Source of the DNA: WHUA01 sp963711215
GTDB lineage: Bacteria > Pseudomonadota > Alphaproteobacteria > UBA8366
Length of the DNA stretch: 64,000 nt
Direction: 5' to 3'
Assembly: GCA_963711215.1 (NCBI GenBank)
Contig: CAVQDH010000005.1
Location: 372,001 to 436,000, forward strand
In this document: piece after piece, positions 62,977 through 64,000 of the stretch
How positions within the stretch are numbered: the stretch's first letter is position 1
Layout: each line of letters opens with the position of its first letter
Position numbers and translations under genes: made by a program
The notes under the pieces: model-generated
What the model was told of the DNA's origin: nothing
Database searches by the model: none
The model's input: only the letters and a program-made list of their open reading frames with translations

Positions 62977-63684
62977 ATGGAAGACCGCGCAATCCTGCTC
63001 CAGGCGATCGGCCTGGCCAAGACATTCACCCTGCACAATCAGGGCGGCATCCGGTTGCCGGTTTTCCAGTCGCTGGACTTGACGCTGCATGCGGGCGATT
63101 GCCTCGCCCTCGTCGGCCCGTCCGGCGCGGGCAAGTCGTCGCTCATCCGCTGTCTCTACGGCAACTACCTGCCGCAGCACGGACGGATCCTGATCCGTCA
63201 CGAGGACGAGATGATCGACCTCGCCGCGGTGCCCGCGCAGAAGGTCATCGAGATCCGCCGCCGGACGGTCGGCTTCGTCAGCCAGTTCCTGCGGGCCATC
63301 CCGCGCGTGCCGGCGCTCGACGTGGTGGCGGAGCCGCTTCTTGCACGCGGCGTCGAGGCGGCGGCAGCGCGCGACGCGGCGGCGGCCATTCTCGCCCGGC
63401 TCAACATTCCGCAGCGGCTCTGGAACCTGGCGCCCGCGACCTTCTCCGGCGGCGAGCAGCAGCGGGTCAACATCGCGCGGTCCTTCGTCGCGGATTTCCC
63501 GATCCTGCTGCTCGACGAGCCGACGGCGTCGCTCGATCCCGACAACCGCAACATCGTCGTCGACCTGATCGTCGAGGCGCGCGATCGCGGAACCGGCATC
63601 GTCGGCATCTTCCATGATGTCGACGTGCGCCGCGCCGTCGCGACGAAGGAAACGCGAATGGATGCCGAAAGGGACGCCGCATGA
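62977..63684 (+). CDS. phnL: Phosphonate C-P lyase system protein PhnL
   Basis: A 235-residue ABC-type ATPase required for making the ribose triphosphate phosphonate intermediate. It has Walker A GPSGAGKSS, signature FSGGEQQRVNIARSF, Walker B LLLDEPTASLDPDNR, and FHDVDVRRAVA near the switch. Its last codons overlap phnM as ATGA. The PhnK-PhnL pair in tandem is diagnostic of C-P lyase operons. Confidence 0.95.
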   Translation: MEDRAILLQAIGLAKTFTLHNQGGIRLPVFQSLDLTLHAGDCLALVGPSGAGKSSLIRCLYGNYLPQHGRILIRHEDEMIDLAAVPAQKVIEIRRRTVGFVSQFLRAIPRVPALDVVAEPLLARGVEAAAARDAAAAILARLNIPQRLWNLAPATFSGGEQQRVNIARSFVADFPILLLDEPTASLDPDNRNIVVDLIVEARDRGTGIVGIFHDVDVRRAVATKETRMDAERDAA

Positions 63685-64000
63685 CCAGGGAACGCATCCT
63701 GAAGAACGCCCGGATCGTCCTCGAGGACGAAATGATCGATGGCAGCCTGCTTATCCGGGACGGCCGGATCGCCGCGATCGAGAGCGGCCCGCATGCCGGC
63801 CCCGGCGAGGACATGGACGGCGACCTGCTGCTGCCCGGGCTGGTCGAGCTGCATACCGACCACATCGAGAAGCACATGAAGCCGAGGCCGGGCGTCCTGT
63901 GGAATCCGATGACCGCCGTGCTCGCCCATGACGCCCAGCTCTGCGCCGCCGGCATCACCACCGTGCTCGACGCGGTGCGCATCGGCAATGCCGAGCACCG
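63681..64000 (+). CDS. phnM: Alpha-D-ribose 1-methylphosphonate 5-triphosphate diphosphatase PhnM (partial)
   Basis: The window ends inside this amidohydrolase, which removes diphosphate from the ribose phosphonate before C-P cleavage. The 106 visible residues show the usual N-terminal beta domain (ILKNARIVLEDEMIDGSLLI) and the start of the metal-binding barrel, LPGLVELHTDHIEKH, with the His-x-Asp-His pattern of the family. It overlaps phnL by 4 nt. Confidence 0.94.
   Translation, partial: MTRERILKNARIVLEDEMIDGSLLIRDGRIAAIESGPHAGPGEDMDGDLLLPGLVELHTDHIEKHMKPRPGVLWNPMTAVLAHDAQLCAAGITTVLDAVRIGNAEH

Noticed and set aside
1..64000. tRNA, rRNA, CRISPR array, insertion sequence or phage genes
   Set aside because: Scanning intergenic stretches on both strands showed no cloverleaf-like sequence, regular spaced repeats, transposase or integrase frames.

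Overview
The window is GC-rich, densely packed chromosomal DNA from an alphaproteobacterium, most likely a member of Rhodospirillales in the broad sense. The evidence is the gene order (pgsA next to molybdopterin genes; ubiK, lgt, midA, pgeF; prs, rplY, pth, ychF; petABC; phnGHIJKLM), an alphaproteobacterial cytochrome bc1 complex, Omp-type porins ending in Phe, and a CoA-transferase-rich catabolic region. No rRNA, tRNA, CRISPR array, insertion sequence or prophage was found.

Layout. 0-3 kb: pgsA tail and molybdenum cofactor genes mobB, moeA, moaD, moaE. 3-9.5 kb: iron-type alcohol dehydrogenase, DMT exporter, SDR, ilvE, and a divergent marR / response regulator / histidine kinase set followed by a 46-residue membrane protein. 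9.5-12.5 kb (minus strand): csaA, a TetR regulator, proC, ybjN, ubiK. 12.7-20.7 kb (plus strand): hldD, lgt, midA, pgeF, prs, rplY, pth, ychF and a rhodanese. 20.7-24.3 kb (minus strand): mtnP and petABC. 24.5-28.9 kb: trmL, hemF, a secreted protein, cca, a CoA-type NUDIX hydrolase and a DUF1285 protein. 29-35.8 kb: the MoxR / DUF58 / DUF4159 / large membrane protein operon. 35.9-41.2 kb: three tandem porin genes with near-identical leaders and two 60-residue lipoproteins. 41.2-47.8 kb: msrB, a JmjC-type oxygenase and biotin genes (bioB-bioA divergent from bioF-bioD). 47.8-58.9 kb: a catabolic block with a UxaA-family dehydratase, two adjacent class III CoA-transferases, a PhyH dioxygenase, two enoyl-CoA hydratase-like proteins, a VOC epimerase-like protein, a fused two-domain CoA-transferase and acetolactate decarboxylase. 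58.9 kb to the end: the C-P lyase operon phnGHIJKLM behind a probable Pho box.

Twelve genes are interrupted by an inferred total of fifteen single-base indels, fourteen of them surplus bases. Because the broken genes are conserved and the downstream reading frame is intact each time, they are annotated as whole genes. At seven of the fifteen sites, correcting the indel leaves a GANTC motif, the target of the alphaproteobacterial CcrM adenine methyltransferase. This suggests a basecalling artefact at methylated sites rather than real gene decay.

The features most worth follow-up are the porin/mini-lipoprotein array with four conserved cysteines per porin, the fused CoA-transferase that keeps the catalytic Asp in only one of its two domains, the unassigned CoA-transferase/PhyH/UxaA pathway, and the GANTC-linked indels.
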